A stretch of DNA of 14,873 bases, from the NCBI GenBank assembly GCA_016200765.1, contig JACQEC010000081.1:1-14873 (forward strand), read 5' to 3'. Positions within the stretch are counted from its first letter, which is position 1. Every line of letters starts with the position of its first letter. The position numbers and the translations under genes were made by a program. Under the pieces are notes generated by a model that saw nothing but the letters and a program-made list of their open reading frames with translations, ran no database searches and had not been told where the DNA came from. Positions 13,630 to 14,873 of this stretch are shown here, piece after piece. Source of the stretch: Chloroflexota bacterium. Its GTDB lineage: Bacteria > Chloroflexota > Anaerolineae > JACRMK01.

Positions 13630-14451
13630 TCATCCCACGACGCGCAATTCGGCGAGGTCGTTGAGGATGGCCTCCCGCACCGCCGCTAGCTGTTCAAAGC
13701 CGCTCGGATAGACCAGTCGCCGCACCGGAACGCGCTGTACCAGACGGGTCAGTATCTCCAGTTGCTGCACTTGCAACTTCAGCGCTTCAACGATGTGCGG
13801 CGCGAATGAGTGGCGCGCTAATGTCACCACTGCCAGAGTGGGCGCGACAGGCGCTATCTTGATCTCAGACGCGCCCGCCTCGGATCGTTCAACCAGATAA
13901 AGACACCCCATCGGCTGGGGTGTATGACAGAAGCGGCCAAAGCAGGCCGGCCCGATGGGGACACGGTATTTGAGGTAAGCGGGGTGAACGTACTCTAATC
14001 CTTCGGAGCGTCCCAGAAAATATTGTGCCTCATCGGCCCACAGGCGCATCTGCGGGTAGCCCGGATAGCCGATGGGCGTTCCATGGTCGTGGGCTACCGC
14101 AAGAATGTCATCCGTCAGCAGCGGATGCCCCGCCTGCACCCACGAAGCGGCCAGCACGCTCTTCCCGCCCCGGCTCTGTGATATAAACGCAACCGCGTGC
14201 CCGTTCGCCACCACGGCCGAAGCGTGCAAGGTTGGGATACCGCGCCACTCCAGCCAGAAGGACATAGCCGGACCGAGGAAATAGGTGTTGAGCAGTTGAT
14301 ATGACAGCCCGGCTTGGGGATAAACGACAATGGAATCAGGGGTTACATCAAAGCAGGCAACATCCGAAAACAGAACCCGGTAATACTCTCCTGCCTTCCA
14401 GATCAACAGCCGCGCCGCGCCAGCGGCATTCGCATAAGGACTACGATACAC
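13630..14451 (-). CDS. HPr-kinase-like (HprK/PadeC-type) protein, N-terminus probably missing
   Basis: A P-loop kinase of the HprK-like group that accompanies lasso-peptide genes, where it phosphorylates a residue of the precursor. From the GTG at 14451 it has 273 residues. The L75-H-A-S-A-V strand precedes a Walker-A-like S-Q-S-R-G-G96-K97-S98, with the usual Gly at two positions replaced by Ser and Arg, then L-L-T-D114-D115. The homology clearly begins before the GTG: the same frame is open up to a TGA at 14542-14544 and reads L-H-Y-H-L-G-E-G-V-P-P-P-W, typical of the family N-terminal region, but it has no ATG/GTG/TTG. About 30-40 further residues seen in relatives are absent. It overlaps the small upstream gene out of frame and ends 28 bp from the convergent regulator gene. 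Likely truncated or decayed; no lasso cyclase or protease gene follows. Confidence 0.7.
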   Translation of the reverse strand: MYRSPYANAAGAARLLIWKAGEYYRVLFSDVACFDVTPDSIVVYPQAGLSYQLLNTYFLGPAMSFWLEWRGIPTLHASAVVANGHAVAFISQSRGGKSVLAASWVQAGHPLLTDDILAVAHDHGTPIGYPGYPQMRLWADEAQYFLGRSEGLEYVHPAYLKYRVPIGPACFGRFCHTPQPMGCLYLVERSEAGASEIKIAPVAPTLAVVTLARHSFAPHIVEALKLQVQQLEILTRLVQRVPVRRLVYPSGFEQLAAVREAILNDLAELRVVG

Positions 14452-14663
14452 CGCCTCGGCGCGCTCCCCCCAAGGCGGCGGGACTCCTTCGCCGAGGTGA
14501 TAGTGCAGGCCGGCCGGGGCCTCGCTCCGCTTTGGGTAATTTCAGACAGACGCCCATAGTCGGTGATAGTCGGCGGCTGGTAGGTTCGTTTCGCCTTCGC
14601 TTCCGGTTCTTGGACGGGAAACTTGGCTTGTGGGTCGCGCAGGGGTGCTGATTGTTTATCCAT
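14403..14663 (-). CDS. small protein with a lasso-peptide (RiPP) leader motif; core not recognisable
   Basis: Start ATG at 14663, supported by AAGGA (14676-14672) 8 nt upstream; an ATG at 14708 is in frame but has no such site. Of 86 residues, the first 46 resemble a lasso leader: a charged linker, then K-R-T-Y-Q-P-P-T-I-T-D-Y-G-R-L-S-E-I-T. This fits the Y-x-x-P-x-hydrophobic-x-x-x-G...T pattern read by the leader-binding RRE protein, with Thr at the -2 position of the expected cleavage site. After it (Q-S-G-A-R-P-R-P-A-C-T...) there is no Asp/Glu at ring positions 7-9, and this part is read over the N-terminal coding region of the kinase in another frame. The leader therefore looks real and the C-terminal part looks like a frame artefact of a rearrangement. 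Precursor next to kinase is the normal order in such clusters. Confidence 0.55.
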   Translation of the reverse strand: MDKQSAPLRDPQAKFPVQEPEAKAKRTYQPPTITDYGRLSEITQSGARPRPACTITSAKESRRLGGSAPRRCIVVLMRMPLARRGC

Positions 14664-14715
14664 TGTTTGTGTCCTTTTTCCGCAGTGCTTGATTGTGCTT
14701 GTCTTCATGACCTCT

Positions 14716-14763
14716 GGAGCGCGGGCTTTATTGGCGGCTGTCCGCCTAAAACCTGCGCCCTCC
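14716..14763. repeat. imperfect palindromic repeat upstream of the precursor-like gene
   Basis: An inner perfect pair ggcgg (14733-14737)/ccgcc (14742-14746) sits inside imperfect outer arms (ggagcgcgggcttt on the left, aaaacctgcgccctcc on the right). It resembles the interspersed hairpins elsewhere in the window in size and style, though its sequence family is different. Confidence 0.5.
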
Positions 14764-14873
14764 GTTCACATCAAACAGTTCAGCCTGTGGCTCTCTACCG
14801 GTGATTCCCCCCCTTCTTCCCTTGCGTCTAGGGATAGGCTCTCAGCCACATTTCCAACGAGAGCGCCACCCAG
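14764..14873 (-). other. non-coding leader stretch with nested inverted repeats
   Basis: No credible gene is seen in this end of the window. On the - strand, tgtggct (14850-14844) can pair with agccaca (14792-14786), enclosing a smaller tccct/aggga stem (14834-14830 with 14822-14818) and a run of seven G. It lies upstream of the precursor-like gene, so it could be part of a structured 5' leader, but it matches no riboswitch consensus I can identify. Confidence 0.3.

Noticed and set aside
14403..14530. A functional lasso core directly after the leader
   Set aside because: Counting from Q, S or G after the Thr, no Asp/Glu falls at ring positions 7-9, so no macrolactam could form in this frame.
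14520..14560. Programmed -1 frameshift joining the leader to the kinase
   Set aside because: The relative frame would allow it, but no X-XXY-YYZ slippery heptamer is present at the needed phase, so a deletion, frameshift mutation or sequence error is more likely.
14764..14873. Thiamine (TPP) or cobalamin riboswitch
   Set aside because: Words such as ggctgaga, gggaag and gccacag recall these classes, but the remaining conserved blocks (for TPP the acctgat element, for cobalamin the gcccccgccactgt box) are missing or out of order.

Overview
The window is high-GC, densely packed bacterial DNA. It most resembles a member of the Chloroflexota (Anaerolineae-like). The reasons are the MutL-family ATPase gene with a co-transcribed partner, the Thr/Pro-rich and zinc-ribbon membrane proteins, a giant SARP/NB-ARC/TPR regulator, SdrD-type B-repeat surface protein, and short palindromic interspersed repeats that sit both between and inside genes. 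This placement is inferred from gene content and was not tested by any search.

Left part (1-5802, + strand): a tight run of six genes with gaps of 9-17 bp and one 8-bp overlap, probably one operon. It holds the end of an HD-GYP protein (c-di-GMP phosphodiesterase family), a zinc-ribbon/proline-rich membrane protein, a glutamate-mutase-MutL-like ATPase, its translationally coupled partner of unknown function, a Thr/Pro-rich protein with a membrane segment at each end, and a small cupin. A 180-bp gap (5803-5982) made of interspersed-repeat hairpins separates this run from an inositol-monophosphatase-family gene that starts at TTG. A strong bidirectional terminator lies at 6774-6814.

Middle (6836-10406): a 1057-residue secreted protein on the - strand with five SdrD-like B repeats. 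Its leader contains a clear c-di-GMP-I (GEMM) riboswitch aptamer. The 3' strand of that aptamer is also one arm of a terminator-like hairpin, a layout that predicts a transcriptional ON switch. An HD-GYP gene and a c-di-GMP riboswitch in one window suggest c-di-GMP control of a surface adhesin.

Right part (10300-14873): divergent from the surface protein is a 1064-residue SARP-type regulator (winged helix, BTAD, NB-ARC ATPase, TPR). It has a near-consensus promoter, an 11-bp-periodic direct repeat just upstream of the -35, and a perfect AAGGAGG Shine-Dalgarno. However, the codon in the start position is ATC, not ATG/GTG/TTG. Convergent to it are an HPr-kinase-like gene and, upstream of that, a small gene whose product has a typical lasso-peptide leader motif but no recognisable lasso core. 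The two overlap out of frame, and the kinase seems to lack its usual N-terminus, so this looks like a rearranged or decayed RiPP precursor/kinase pair. No lasso cyclase or protease is in the window.

The most interesting items are the riboswitch/terminator, the ATC start with its putative SARP operator, the precursor/kinase overlap, and the palindromic repeats that are read in frame inside two genes.
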